Origin: a virus
Reading direction: 5' to 3' (one strand)
DNA length: 59,384 bases
Virus record (IMG/VR): IMGVR_UViG_3300042485_000753
Coordinates: 1-59,384 of that record
The notes under the pieces were generated by a model that did not search any database, was not told the DNA's origin, and saw only the letters and a program-made list of their open reading frames with translations. Positions 17,291 through 25,088 of the stretch are shown piece after piece. Made by a program: the position numbers and the translations under genes. How positions within the stretch are numbered: the stretch's first letter is position 1; each line of letters opens with the position of its first letter.

Positions 17291-17647
17291 TTAGATCAGT
17301 ACTTGAATTTTGTTGAAACCGAAATCGTCAACCATGTGAAACTCACCGGTTGGATCTTGGATGATATCGCCGACACTGACAGAATGCATACGGTCAAGGC
17401 GAACTATTTTTGCTTCAGGACCGACATTACCGACATGAAATACTTCATCTAAGTCACTAGCGGCAATTTCACACACGGGGGTAAAGTAGGCGAACATTGA
17501 TGGTTCCCACTTAGCAGAACCTTGAAAGCGGATGTCCATTGAAACTTTATATTCGGGGTATTTAACAGCAGCTTCAGCGTGTCCGACTTCATTAACGTAA
17601 TCGTACACTTGTCTTGCAATCTTAAGCTGGTAAACTTTGTATGACAT
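17291..17647 (-). CDS. Hypothetical early protein
   Basis: 118 residues. YKVYQLKIARQVYDYVNEVGHAEAAVKYPEYK is helical and charged; the C-terminal SVSVGDIIQDPTGEFHMVDDFGF looks like a small beta domain. It follows its own cassette promoter. Function unknown. Confidence 0.75.
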   Translation of the reverse strand: MSYKVYQLKIARQVYDYVNEVGHAEAAVKYPEYKVSMDIRFQGSAKWEPSMFAYFTPVCEIAASDLDEVFHVGNVGPEAKIVRLDRMHSVSVGDIIQDPTGEFHMVDDFGFNKIQVLI

Positions 17648-17680
17648 CTAGACTCGCTCCTTTTCTCAATTTGTATAGCT

Positions 17681-17708
17681 ATTATAGCAGAAATTACCCA
17701 AATGTCAA
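17681..17708 (-). promoter_or_regulatory. Sigma70 early promoter cassette
   Basis: TTGACA, 16 bases, TATAAT; the spacer carries TTTGGGTA. The leader variant CAAATTGAGAAAAGGAGC leads to the gene at 17291-17647. Confidence 0.9.
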
Positions 17709-18058
17709 GCCTTATTGAACTCCTGAACGTCTTTAATTGCGCTCAATACTTCAGCCAGTGCAGCCAATTCATACTGTTCAATAAGATTTGAAGTTGGTAA
17801 AGTACTTTGTGCTGGGTACTTGGCTTTATGAATAACGCGATCAGTAACGATAGAAACTATATCGTCACCTTGTTCAATGCTTTCAAGTACTTGTTTTAAC
17901 ACACGTTCTTTGGCGGCAGCTTGAAAAACTGAAATACCCCAAGTAAGAGTATAAGCAGCATCAACTGCCATTTTAGCAGTAAATTCAGCAATCTCGGCTT
18001 GTACGCTTACCAAGTCACGCTGAAAACGATTAGTGATATACGCTTTTTCTGAAATCAT
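17705..18058 (-). CDS. Hypothetical early protein
   Basis: 117 residues, mostly helical (VQAEIAEFTAKMAVDAAYTLTWG). No recognised family. Own cassette promoter and AAAAGGAGC ribosome site. Confidence 0.7.
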   Translation of the reverse strand: MISEKAYITNRFQRDLVSVQAEIAEFTAKMAVDAAYTLTWGISVFQAAAKERVLKQVLESIEQGDDIVSIVTDRVIHKAKYPAQSTLPTSNLIEQYELAALAEVLSAIKDVQEFNKA

Positions 18059-18089
18059 TTTACTGCTCCTTTTCTCAATTTGTATAGCT

Positions 18090-18117
18090 ATTATAGCATA
18101 TTTGGGTAAGAAGTCAA
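18090..18117 (-). promoter_or_regulatory. Sigma70 early promoter cassette
   Basis: TTGACT, 16 bases, TATAAT, with ACCCAAA both before the -35 and in the spacer (direct repeat). Drives 17705-18058. Confidence 0.9.
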
Positions 18118-18157
18118 GCCTTTGGGTGAAATAATTTTCCTAAGGAAATCAGTGCTT

Positions 18158-18427
18158 TTATACAGTCTGAGTTACAGTAACATCACCTTCATACACAGTT
18201 ACTTTCAGTCCAGGTCCCAGATTCCGAATCTGAGCGGCTATAGTATTCGCCTCAGCTTTGCTGATGTCCGGGGTCCAGGGACCAGTCCTGGTTGACCGAT
18301 TATCATAAACGCGATATTTATACCCGCGATAATCACCGTAGTTAAAGTTGTCTCTGCGAGTTTTGGCAACTGTCAGACCGGTAACATTTTTGATGATACG
18401 GTTAATTGCTGATGCGTAACTTTTCAT
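18158..18427 (-). CDS. Hypothetical early protein
   Basis: 89 residues, basic N-terminus (SYASAINRIIKNVTGLTVAKTRRDNFNYG) and a compact beta-type C-terminus. Function unknown. Own cassette promoter. Confidence 0.7.
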   Translation of the reverse strand: MKSYASAINRIIKNVTGLTVAKTRRDNFNYGDYRGYKYRVYDNRSTRTGPWTPDISKAEANTIAAQIRNLGPGLKVTVYEGDVTVTQTV

Positions 18428-18462
18428 GTCTGATTTCTTCGTGTTGTTTGCTATATGTAGTT

Positions 18463-18490
18463 ATTATAGCACATTTGGGCAAAGAGTCAA
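18463..18490 (-). promoter_or_regulatory. Sigma70 early promoter cassette
   Basis: TTGACT, 16 bases, TATAAT, followed by an unusual leader lacking the GTCAACG block. Drives 18158-18427. An AT-rich conserved tract lies upstream. Confidence 0.88.
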
Positions 18491-18725
18491 GCCTTTGGCT
18501 AAGATATTTTCTATTATTTTAAAGAAACCACTAAGCTAAGTTGTTGATTTATAAAGAGATTTTTAACAAAGAATCAATAGCTTACGTTACCTGCTCAACA
18601 TCTAGGATACTTATGTGAGTGTTGATGCTGCTGTAAAAAAGAAAAACCTGAAACTGTAATGAAATCAATCACTTACAGTTTCAGGTTATGTTTAGCAATC
18701 CTAATAAAATCAATGACTTAGTTGG
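18491..18725. other. Non-coding gap before terminator
   Basis: About 235 bases with no convincing gene. It holds the upstream AT-rich part of the preceding promoter cassette and a terminator at 18645-18687; the rest shows only AT-rich sequence. Confidence 0.7.
18640..18687 (-). terminator. Strong rho-independent terminator
   Basis: Perfect 15-bp stem (18645-18659 with 18673-18687) with a 13-base loop, followed on the minus strand by TTTTCTTTTTT. It ends the operon starting near 21933. Confidence 0.92.
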
Positions 18726-18941
18726 TTACCAAGTTTCCTTGATCTGATCAACGATATTTTTAAAAGTGGGTGCTGTTTCTTTAATCTGATTTCTTATAAT
18801 CCCAACCATGGCCTTTGCTGTTTCCCAAAGCACCTCAGCAACAATCAGTAGTAACAGAAAGGGAGCAGCACACAATGCCATCAAAATAATAAGAGGTCTG
18901 CGTACCCAAGGGTTTTCCATATCAGGAAAATAGTTGTTCAT
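18726..18941 (-). CDS. Small membrane protein
   Basis: 71 residues with one hydrophobic segment (about 15-37, RPLIILMALCAAPFLLLLIV) and an amphipathic C-terminus. Function unknown. Last gene before the terminator. Confidence 0.65.
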   Translation of the reverse strand: MNNYFPDMENPWVRRPLIILMALCAAPFLLLLIVAEVLWETAKAMVGIIRNQIKETAPTFKNIVDQIKETW

Positions 18942-19162
18942 ATATCCTCACTTTGTTTATTTGTTATACCAAATTTAATGTATTTATACCATATTCTTTC
19001 GTGCATGTAGTACCATACTGTAGCAGTTACTAACTTTGCTCCTCCCAGTATCGCACCTAATTCAAAACTACCAGTTACTAACCATGCAATTAGTAAACTG
19101 TCAATTGAACCTATTATTCGCCAACTTATAGCTTTGGCAACATGCCTACGCTTTAGGATCAT
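18938..19162 (-). CDS. DUF2061 family membrane protein
   Basis: 74 residues. RRHVAKAISWRIIGSIDSLLIAWLVTG, GAILGGAKLVTATVWYYMHERIW match the two-helix DUF2061 family, known in bacteria and some phages. Function of the family is unknown. Overlaps both neighbours by 4 bases. Confidence 0.8.
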   Translation of the reverse strand: MILKRRHVAKAISWRIIGSIDSLLIAWLVTGSFELGAILGGAKLVTATVWYYMHERIWYKYIKFGITNKQSEDI

Positions 19163-19404
19163 TTAATATCAAAATGTCTTTTAATCGCAGCACTACATTC
19201 TTTGGCAAATATAGCAGTAGGTGCTTGGTCATGTAGAAAACTTCCACCGTCCACAACATTTACACATTCTTTCACAATCAACTCGGCGAACTGTTCCATC
19301 TGTTCGTAACTTCCACCAATTGAGTATCTACCCACAGTGATGTCATCGCCAAAATCCGCCAACACATTTGCTTGTTTAGCAATTTCTAAAATTCGTTCGT
19401 TCAT
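19159..19404 (-). CDS. Conserved phage protein (MNERI... family)
   Basis: 81 residues from the ATG at 19404 (the longer frame has no ribosome site). MNERILEIAKQAN, MEQFAELIVKECVNVV and IKRHF are typical of a small uncharacterised phage protein. The upstream gene has a nearly identical N-terminus (see 19462-20520). Confidence 0.7.
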   Translation of the reverse strand: MNERILEIAKQANVLADFGDDITVGRYSIGGSYEQMEQFAELIVKECVNVVDGGSFLHDQAPTAIFAKECSAAIKRHFDIK

Positions 19405-19461
19405 CGCTTTATCACATCCAATTCCATAATTAAAACTATCCTCGCATAATACCAATGTTTT

Positions 19462-20520
19462 TTATTTGTTTTCATCTTTTTTCCATTTGTTAATTATTTC
19501 AATAAAAGTTGTATTAGATTGTAATTGTTGGTACATCTGCTTAGCCAAATCATAATGTTCATTGGGGCCCGGATGAACGTAGTCTCTTGCTATCGTTTGA
19601 ACAAACAAATTTTCATATAGCGTTTTGTCTCGTAGATGAGCATCAATGTAGTGATTCTGTAATTCTTCAGGTATAGAACAATCTATATTTGTATCTTCGG
19701 TGTGAGCGGCTATATTATAAGCACTAAGGTCATTACCCCAAAAACTAAAGAACCACGGTATATTTTTAGATTGTAAAAAATATTTGATGAACAGTAGACT
19801 ACGAAAACAGTCATGGTATAATTGTCTGTAGTTAATATTTTTTGTCATCGCTTCGTGAGCTGCTGTCGCGATGTGCGATGCGCCGGGACGCAAATAACCT
19901 AAATAATGCCAAATATACGGTATATTTTTATCGTCAGTTATTATTAATTCTTTTCTAGTAACAGGTGGAAATAAAAAATAAACCATATCAGGACTAGCAT
20001 TATCATGCTCAATTGCAGTATACACATATCGTATAGCTGCATCTAAGCTTCTACCTCCCTTCCCTAAATTTAATTTTGCTATAGGTGCACTAATTTGTGT
20101 GCAAATCATGTCAGTCAAAAAACTATGCCAAATGTGGTCTTCCGGCAAGCCAATCCCTTCAGTTAATGAGCATCCACTTACCATCAAAGTTTTATATTTT
20201 CGGGCATCTTCAAATTCTGAAGGGGCGCAACCTGCGCGATGCCCTCTAGAGGTATAGGAATATACTATGTCATTTTCGCCATATGTTTTATTACTCGGCA
20301 CTAAAGCATTCTTTAAGGAGTTTTTTCTGAATGTCTGTTCATCATCCCTTGTACAGTACCATTTAAATGACGTAAGAGCTTCCCCAAATGTTGTAAAATC
20401 ATACCAATTCCAAAGATTTACTCTATTAGCTGGATAGGGACATGTTTTTGGTAATCTTGCTACACTACTGCTGTCCCGGACATTTGCTTGTTCAGCAAGT
20501 TCTCTAATTCGTTCGTTCAT
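19462..20520 (-). CDS. SGNH/GDSL-type hydrolase with captured N-terminus
   Basis: 352 residues. SGCSLTEGIGLPEDHIWHS (about residue 115) gives the GDSL Ser block, and DYVHPGPNEHYDLA near residue 315 gives the Asp-His block; a LNLGKGGRSLD segment matches block II. Likely an esterase, lipase or polysaccharide deacetylase. The first 13 residues (MNERIRELAEQAN) duplicate the start of the adjacent 19159 gene, including about 50 bases of DNA, which suggests a fused translation start. Confidence 0.75.
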   Translation of the reverse strand: MNERIRELAEQANVRDSSSVARLPKTCPYPANRVNLWNWYDFTTFGEALTSFKWYCTRDDEQTFRKNSLKNALVPSNKTYGENDIVYSYTSRGHRAGCAPSEFEDARKYKTLMVSGCSLTEGIGLPEDHIWHSFLTDMICTQISAPIAKLNLGKGGRSLDAAIRYVYTAIEHDNASPDMVYFLFPPVTRKELIITDDKNIPYIWHYLGYLRPGASHIATAAHEAMTKNINYRQLYHDCFRSLLFIKYFLQSKNIPWFFSFWGNDLSAYNIAAHTEDTNIDCSIPEELQNHYIDAHLRDKTLYENLFVQTIARDYVHPGPNEHYDLAKQMYQQLQSNTTFIEIINKWKKDENK

Positions 20521-20756
20521 CGTTTTAACACATCCACTAAGTGTATTTGATCGTAAGCTACTTTAGCAGCTTCGTTTAGTTTGTTTAAATAAGTAGCATA
20601 ATCATGTGCCCTGCGCGTTTGTGTTTCTTTATCATAAAGATCACCAAAAGGAAACACAGCGGCATGCGGTCTACCTTCACTGACATCACGAGCATCAGAT
20701 ACTACTATCCAATCACCTCTGTTGTTGATCCAAACTTTAAATACGCGATTACTCAT
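20517..20756 (-). CDS. Hypothetical protein
   Basis: 79 residues; FKVWINNRGDWIVVSDARD, later AHDYATYLNKLNEAAKV. Coupled to neighbours at both ends (overlap of 4 and 1 bases). Function unknown. Confidence 0.65.
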   Translation of the reverse strand: MSNRVFKVWINNRGDWIVVSDARDVSEGRPHAAVFPFGDLYDKETQTRRAHDYATYLNKLNEAAKVAYDQIHLVDVLKR

Positions 20757-21019
20757 TAGTGAATCCTCTCTTCATCCTCAAACGCCACAAACTTACCAGC
20801 GTCAATCAGGTTTTCAATTTCAGTGTCAATAGCATCCAGTTCAGGCATTTCAAATTCTAGTTTACCTAATTCAGATAAAAAATCAATCACAGAGTCTTCA
20901 GCACCTTGCGGAATAACGATCACTCGTGGCTCACTTTTATCAAGATGATCATAGTTACCTTCAGCAGCCTGTTCTATCATTTGTTTTAGTATATCACGCC
21001 AATCCATTTTCTCACTCAT
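20756..21019 (-). CDS. Small acidic protein
   Basis: 87 residues, strongly acidic (more than 20 D/E), ending FVAFEDEERIH. Acidic small phage proteins often act as inhibitors of host enzymes, but nothing specific supports this here. Confidence 0.65.
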   Translation of the reverse strand: MSEKMDWRDILKQMIEQAAEGNYDHLDKSEPRVIVIPQGAEDSVIDFLSELGKLEFEMPELDAIDTEIENLIDAGKFVAFEDEERIH

Positions 21020-21437
21020 AAGTCCAGCCCAATACCTTCTTTAGTTTATTCTTTACTAAAAGATTGGGCATTCTAACACGCTTAGTGTCTTCAAAGCCCA
21101 TCATAACTCCGACTTCTGCTACTGCCCCGCTACGGCACAATCCAGCATGGCAATGTACTATCACATGGCGTTTGTAGAACAAAGCAAGTTCCAAGATTTC
21201 TATGATCTCCAGAGCCTGAGCATCTGTGATCAGCTTTTTGGGCACGAAAGGAAATTCTCCAGCGCCCTCGTTGTCTTCAGCATCATGAAACTGAAAATGG
21301 TGCTTGGCAACATAGCTATGCGCAGTAACAGGAGCAGGGGTACCTGGATCAGTAATCTGAATCAGATAGCTATCACCAGGATGAGGGTAGTCACCTGACT
21401 CAGCTTGTGCGTAAGATATGTTGATGATTTTGGGCAT
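21012..21437 (-). CDS. Dual-specificity/tyrosine phosphatase-like protein
   Basis: 141 residues. The signature VIVHCHAGLCRSG contains the C-x5-R loop (C96, R102), with a possible general-acid Asp at D52 (FQFHDAED). It may remove phosphate from a protein or small molecule. Overlaps the next two genes by single bases or 8 bases. Confidence 0.8.
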   Translation of the reverse strand: MPKIINISYAQAESGDYPHPGDSYLIQITDPGTPAPVTAHSYVAKHHFQFHDAEDNEGAGEFPFVPKKLITDAQALEIIEILELALFYKRHVIVHCHAGLCRSGAVAEVGVMMGFEDTKRVRMPNLLVKNKLKKVLGWTYE

Positions 21438-21700
21438 TAAAATGCTACCTTTTGCTTTTCAACATCACGAAAGTTTACCTGAAATTTCATCATTTTCAAG
21501 TAGCCGTGAGTACCGCAGAGTCGCACATGTTTCTCTAAACCATAATATTCATGTGCAAAAGTTTTAATCGTGATCCAGGGAATCAATTCTTGATTGGCGT
21601 TCAGATCCAGATCAATAGATGTAATCTCTCCACGCATGGTACCTGCATGACACTCCCAGCGTACACGATCACCTACACGGATATCAGTAACATTGCTCAT
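21437..21700 (-). CDS. SH3-like small protein
   Basis: 87 residues; RVGDRVRWECHAGTMRGEITSIDLD reads as the start of an SH3-like barrel. No function recognised. Confidence 0.6.
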   Translation of the reverse strand: MSNVTDIRVGDRVRWECHAGTMRGEITSIDLDLNANQELIPWITIKTFAHEYYGLEKHVRLCGTHGYLKMMKFQVNFRDVEKQKVAF

Positions 21701-21933
21701 TATCTTGCTCCTCTAGTGTATGATTTTACTGAATCAATTAACTTTTTTGCTTCAGATTTATTTTTAACAAGTATCATGCTGTGATTCATAATGCCAAAAA
21801 CATTTTTCTTATCTTTTGTCTCTAGCCAACATGCAGCATCGGCCACAACCAGCCATCCGTGCTGTTTTTTACGAGCCACTGCAATCCTACGCTTCCCATC
21901 AAAAGCAACCAGTGTATTATCTTTGATGGTCAT
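21700..21933 (-). CDS. Hypothetical early protein
   Basis: 77 residues, basic (RIAVARKKQHGWLVVADAACWLETKDKKN). First gene of the operon 18726-21933. Own cassette promoter and AAAGGAGC site. Confidence 0.7.
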   Translation of the reverse strand: MTIKDNTLVAFDGKRRIAVARKKQHGWLVVADAACWLETKDKKNVFGIMNHSMILVKNKSEAKKLIDSVKSYTRGAR

Positions 21934-21964
21934 CTGTCTTGCTCCTTTCGTTGACTATAAGATA

Positions 21965-21992
21965 ATTATACACTATCTGGGTAGAATGTCAA
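21965..21992 (-). promoter_or_regulatory. Sigma70 early promoter cassette
   Basis: TTGACA, 16 bases, TATAAT, then the leader ATAGTCAACGAAAGGAGC. Starts the operon 18726-21933, which ends at the 18645 terminator. Confidence 0.9.
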
Positions 21993-22483
21993 GCCGCGTT
22001 AAGCTCTTTCAAAGCTTTGCAAGTATCATTATATCCCAGAACACGCCCGTCCCTGAAGGTATATGAAACATCGTAGTTTGCGCGTTCGCCACCGGTCTGC
22101 ATATCATACTGCTCGGTTTTAAAAGCAACTTCCTGACGCATATATCCGTATGCGTCATTCATAACAGTGCGCCTAGCGACCCAGCGACCCTGCTCATAGA
22201 ACAGTTCAAACGGGGTTTCCCATTCTTCGCACACAGTAGCATCATCGTCCATGATTGACCAATCAATCACATACTCTTGAAAACTCTCGTTGCTAGTCTC
22301 AACCAAAGACTTAAGAGTAGGAATACCCGTATCCTTGATCTTGAGAACTTGCGTAACCGTGAGATTGGGTACTACATAAGTGTCGCCGCCCTTGCACTTC
22401 CAATGCTGCGGGCACTCACCTTTACCGTCCCAATCATGCGCACCGTAGTTTTCACGAACTTGAGTCTGAATTACGAGTTTCAT
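21989..22483 (-). CDS. Conserved phage protein
   Basis: 164 residues. QTQVRENYGAHDWDGKGECPQHWKCKGGDTYVVPNL near the N-terminus includes a Cys pair. Related unknown proteins occur in phages and plasmids. Own cassette promoter. Confidence 0.7.
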   Translation of the reverse strand: MKLVIQTQVRENYGAHDWDGKGECPQHWKCKGGDTYVVPNLTVTQVLKIKDTGIPTLKSLVETSNESFQEYVIDWSIMDDDATVCEEWETPFELFYEQGRWVARRTVMNDAYGYMRQEVAFKTEQYDMQTGGERANYDVSYTFRDGRVLGYNDTCKALKELNAA

Positions 22484-22513
22484 TTGTTGCTCCTTTTCGT
22501 TGACTATATGATT

Positions 22514-22541
22514 AGTATACAGTATTTGGGTAAAGAGTCAA
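22514..22541 (-). promoter_or_regulatory. Sigma70 early promoter cassette
   Basis: TTGACT, 16 bases, TATACT, then the leader ATAGTCAACGAAAAGGAGC. Drives 21989-22483. Confidence 0.9.
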
Positions 22542-22580
22542 GCCTTTGGCTGAAAATAAAACTCTTTGAAAATCAACAAC

Positions 22581-22955
22581 TTACATTGACCAATACGTTT
22601 CCGAAGCAGGGGAGCAGCACAGCGGGGTATCAGCGCGTTCCTGAAACTCTTTACCTGACATAAGATTTTTGCGAGTAACCATACGAGCACCGCCATAGCT
22701 ATTATAGCTGCGAATTCGGCTCTGACGGTTGCAGCGAATAACTTGAATATCAACTTTTTCATTCAAAGCATTTTTGGCTTTCATGTAGGTAGACATATCA
22801 CAGTCTTCCTCAAGAAACACGTTATCGCCCTTGGTATAGCTGTAATGAGTAATTTTGTCAGCAATATCAAGACGTTCCAATTCGCTATAAGGAACGCGCA
22901 ACCAACCATGACCGGGATCAGAGTAGAACTGAAACTTGCTTTTTGCTTTAGACAT
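22581..22955 (-). CDS. Hypothetical early protein
   Basis: 124 residues; FYSDPGHGWLRVPYSELERLDIADKITHYSY is characteristic of an uncharacterised phage/plasmid protein. The C-terminus (DTPLCCSPASETYWSM) holds two Cys. Own cassette promoter. Confidence 0.7.
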   Translation of the reverse strand: MSKAKSKFQFYSDPGHGWLRVPYSELERLDIADKITHYSYTKGDNVFLEEDCDMSTYMKAKNALNEKVDIQVIRCNRQSRIRSYNSYGGARMVTRKNLMSGKEFQERADTPLCCSPASETYWSM

Positions 22956-22985
22956 TTCGCGCTCCTTTTCGTTGACTATGAAGTA

Positions 22986-23013
22986 ATTATAGCAGGTTTG
23001 GGTAAGAAGTCAA
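22986..23013 (-). promoter_or_regulatory. Sigma70 early promoter cassette
   Basis: TTGACT, 16 bases, TATAAT, then ATAGTCAACGAAAAGGAGC. Drives 22581-22955. Confidence 0.9.
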
Positions 23014-23480
23014 GCCTTTTTACTAACTATCTGAACCCGGTTGGTGTAGTTATTGAATTCTTGTTCGGTCAGCTCTTTGCCGTTGATATACCACTCACAA
23101 CTGCCATTAGCCCATTCACGAGCAGGGCCGTCTACGCGGTGCCGTTTATCGTTGACATACCACGCGCGGTCTCCGTTAGTACATTCCACAGCAGGCCCGT
23201 CTGTGCGGTGACGTTTGCCGTCGACTACCCAAAAACGGCTACTAGCATATTCGCAAGCAGGGCCGTTTTCGCGGTGAAGTTTGCCGTTGAAGTACCAAAC
23301 GCGGACCCCGGTAGTATATTCGAAAGCAGGGCCATCTGTTCTGTGTGGTTTGCCGTTTACCCACCAAGCACGATAGCCATTAACCCCTTCGATAGCAGGG
23401 CCGTCTTCGCGGTGACGTTTGCCATTGACATACCAAAAACGGTCGCCGTTGTCATGTACTTTTACTTGATATTTTTTCAT
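23010..23480 (-). CDS. MORN-like repeat protein
   Basis: 156 residues from the ATG at 23480; the promoter lies inside the longer frame. Six copies of a ~23-residue unit W-Y/W-x-N-G-K-x-H-R-x-D-G-P-A (for example WYVNDKRHRVDGPA). Such repeats fold as antiparallel beta sheets and may bind membranes or proteins. Function unknown. Confidence 0.8.
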   Translation of the reverse strand: MKKYQVKVHDNGDRFWYVNGKRHREDGPAIEGVNGYRAWWVNGKPHRTDGPAFEYTTGVRVWYFNGKLHRENGPACEYASSRFWVVDGKRHRTDGPAVECTNGDRAWYVNDKRHRVDGPAREWANGSCEWYINGKELTEQEFNNYTNRVQIVSKKA

Positions 23481-23513
23481 GCATTCGTGCTCCTTTTCGT
23501 TGACTATGTGTAT

Positions 23514-23541
23514 ATAATAGCACATTATACCCAAATGTCAA
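23514..23541 (-). promoter_or_regulatory. Sigma70 early promoter cassette with palindrome
   Basis: TTGACA, 16 bases, TATTAT. A perfect inverted repeat TACCCAAA-9-TTTGGGTA (23528-23552) straddles the -35. Drives 23010-23480. Confidence 0.85.
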
Positions 23542-23592
23542 GCCTTTGGGTAAAAATAAAACTCTAATAAAATCAATGACTTACGAAAACTC

Positions 23593-23599
23593 ATAAATA
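23593..23599 (+). promoter_or_regulatory. Late-promoter-like box ATAAATA (plus strand)
   Basis: CATAAATAATC upstream of AAGGAG and the ATG of the SpeD-like gene. Confidence 0.6.
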
Positions 23600-23627
23600 A
23601 TCTTTATCTTTCAAGGAGTTATGCAAT

Positions 23628-23999
23628 ATGCTAGTACACAAACATTTGATTATTAGAGCAGAAATTAATAACCCACCCCGTGACCCTGAATGGGTTATTA
23701 ACTGGTTAAAAGAGTTGACAGGTAAAATTGGTATGAAAATCTGCATGGGACCTATCAGCGCATATGTTGACGTTCCCGGCAATAGAGGGGTAACTGCGGT
23801 TGTAGTAATTGAAACTAGTCATATGGCTATACATGTTTGGGATGAGGGAAGTCCTAGTTTGATTCAAATGGATGTGTACACTTGTGGCCAGTTAGATACC
23901 GATATTATCTTTAAAGAACTAGAACAGTTTGAACCAGTTAAACTAGAATACAAGTATCTAGACAGAGAACATGGATTAACAGAAATCTCTGTTAACTAG
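23628..23999 (+). CDS. speD: S-adenosylmethionine decarboxylase-like protein
   Basis: 123 residues. IETSHMAIHVWDEG and MDVYTCG match the bacterial-type AdoMetDC; S64 of the ETSH segment would become the pyruvoyl cofactor, H65 and C86 the catalytic pair. In bacteria the product feeds spermidine synthesis. No spermidine synthase is in the window. One of the few plus-strand genes; preceded by a late box and AAGGAG. Confidence 0.82.
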   Translation: MLVHKHLIIRAEINNPPRDPEWVINWLKELTGKIGMKICMGPISAYVDVPGNRGVTAVVVIETSHMAIHVWDEGSPSLIQMDVYTCGQLDTDIIFKELEQFEPVKLEYKYLDREHGLTEISVN

Positions 24000-24381
24000 T
24001 AACTCGTTTATAGTCAAACCATCCCAAAACTTCTGCACCTGAAATCTTTTGTTCTTTAAGAGTATTCAGGTGCTTTTCTATGTATCTAAAAAGAAAGCCA
24101 TGCATATCTCTTTGTTCATGCTCTTTTCTTCCATCTAGTATGTGATCCCATTTACCTAATGTTTCAAACGCATTAGCATAGTAAAGTTTTCGGTAGTTAA
24201 GATTTAATTCTCGCCTCATCTCTGGAGTAGGATAAATGTTTAACAATGTACCGCCAAAACAAAGAGCCATTTTATGAGGCATTACTATACCATTCCAATA
24301 TACAATATAATCATCGCATTGTGGAACGTATTTTAAAACTGGTCTATTATCTAACAAACTCCAAGCTTTTTCTGCTGACAT
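23992..24381 (-). CDS. Hypothetical protein
   Basis: 129 residues; WSLLDNRPVLKYVPQCDDYIVYWNG near the N-terminus, later FRYIEKHLNTLKEQKI. Its end overlaps the convergent SpeD gene by 8 bases. Function unknown. Confidence 0.65.
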   Translation of the reverse strand: MSAEKAWSLLDNRPVLKYVPQCDDYIVYWNGIVMPHKMALCFGGTLLNIYPTPEMRRELNLNYRKLYYANAFETLGKWDHILDGRKEHEQRDMHGFLFRYIEKHLNTLKEQKISGAEVLGWFDYKRVTS

Positions 24382-24389
24382 GTTAACCC

Positions 24390-25088
24390 CTAAAGTGTAT
24401 TGTCGTAATCATCAGCACCAGCAAAATCCCAAGAAGAATCTTTAAATTCTTGAATAGCTTCTATTGTACCCTCTACAGGATTAAATCCATAAGTCCAATA
24501 CTTGATTAATCTTTTAGGCGCTTGTTTAGTAATATGATTAAATCTAAGTGAATGACTATTAATATCCTTAACAGTCATTTCACCTAAAATCCATTCGTTA
24601 CCAGTTGTAGCTACTTGACATACACTAATGTCAAAGTGATCAATAACTTCTTTAATAGTGTCAAAATACTTACAAGTAATTATTTGTACTTTCCAATTTT
24701 TATTATTTGCATTTATATTAAACGTACATGCGTTATCCGTTTTTATAACTACATGCGAATGACCATGGCTATAGTCCGACAATCCAATATGTTTAATATA
24801 GTCTATTAGCTTTTCTGCTTGTTTTTCATTTTTACAAAAAACATCTATGTCGCTGTGTTCACCAACTGGAATATTTTGAAACCAACGTAAACAAGCTCCA
24901 CCTGCAATCCAAGGGCCTTTATCTATATCAGGGTTAATAACATTGACGGGCAATTGATCATCAGGATGAACTGTTTGATATTTACATAGTGAACCCAGTT
25001 CTTTTTTCGCTCGTTTTGGCTCACTAAAGATTGAATCTTCTTGGTTCCACGGGATTGCGATTACATTAGACCATATGCTCATTTTCAT
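24390..25088 (-). CDS. Nucleotidyltransferase-superfamily protein
   Basis: 232 residues. IAGGACLRWFQNIPVGEHSDIDVFC fits the G-G/S then D-x-D pattern of Pol-beta-like nucleotidyltransferases. It could add nucleotides to RNA, a protein or an antibiotic-like molecule. Coupled to clpP by a shared base. Confidence 0.6.
   Translation of the reverse strand: MKMSIWSNVIAIPWNQEDSIFSEPKRAKKELGSLCKYQTVHPDDQLPVNVINPDIDKGPWIAGGACLRWFQNIPVGEHSDIDVFCKNEKQAEKLIDYIKHIGLSDYSHGHSHVVIKTDNACTFNINANNKNWKVQIITCKYFDTIKEVIDHFDISVCQVATTGNEWILGEMTVKDINSHSLRFNHITKQAPKRLIKYWTYGFNPVEGTIEAIQEFKDSSWDFAGADDYDNTL

Noticed and set aside
23010-23534. Longer start of the MORN-like gene
   Set aside because: The extra codons overlap the promoter; the ATG at 23480 has a good AAAAGGAGC site.
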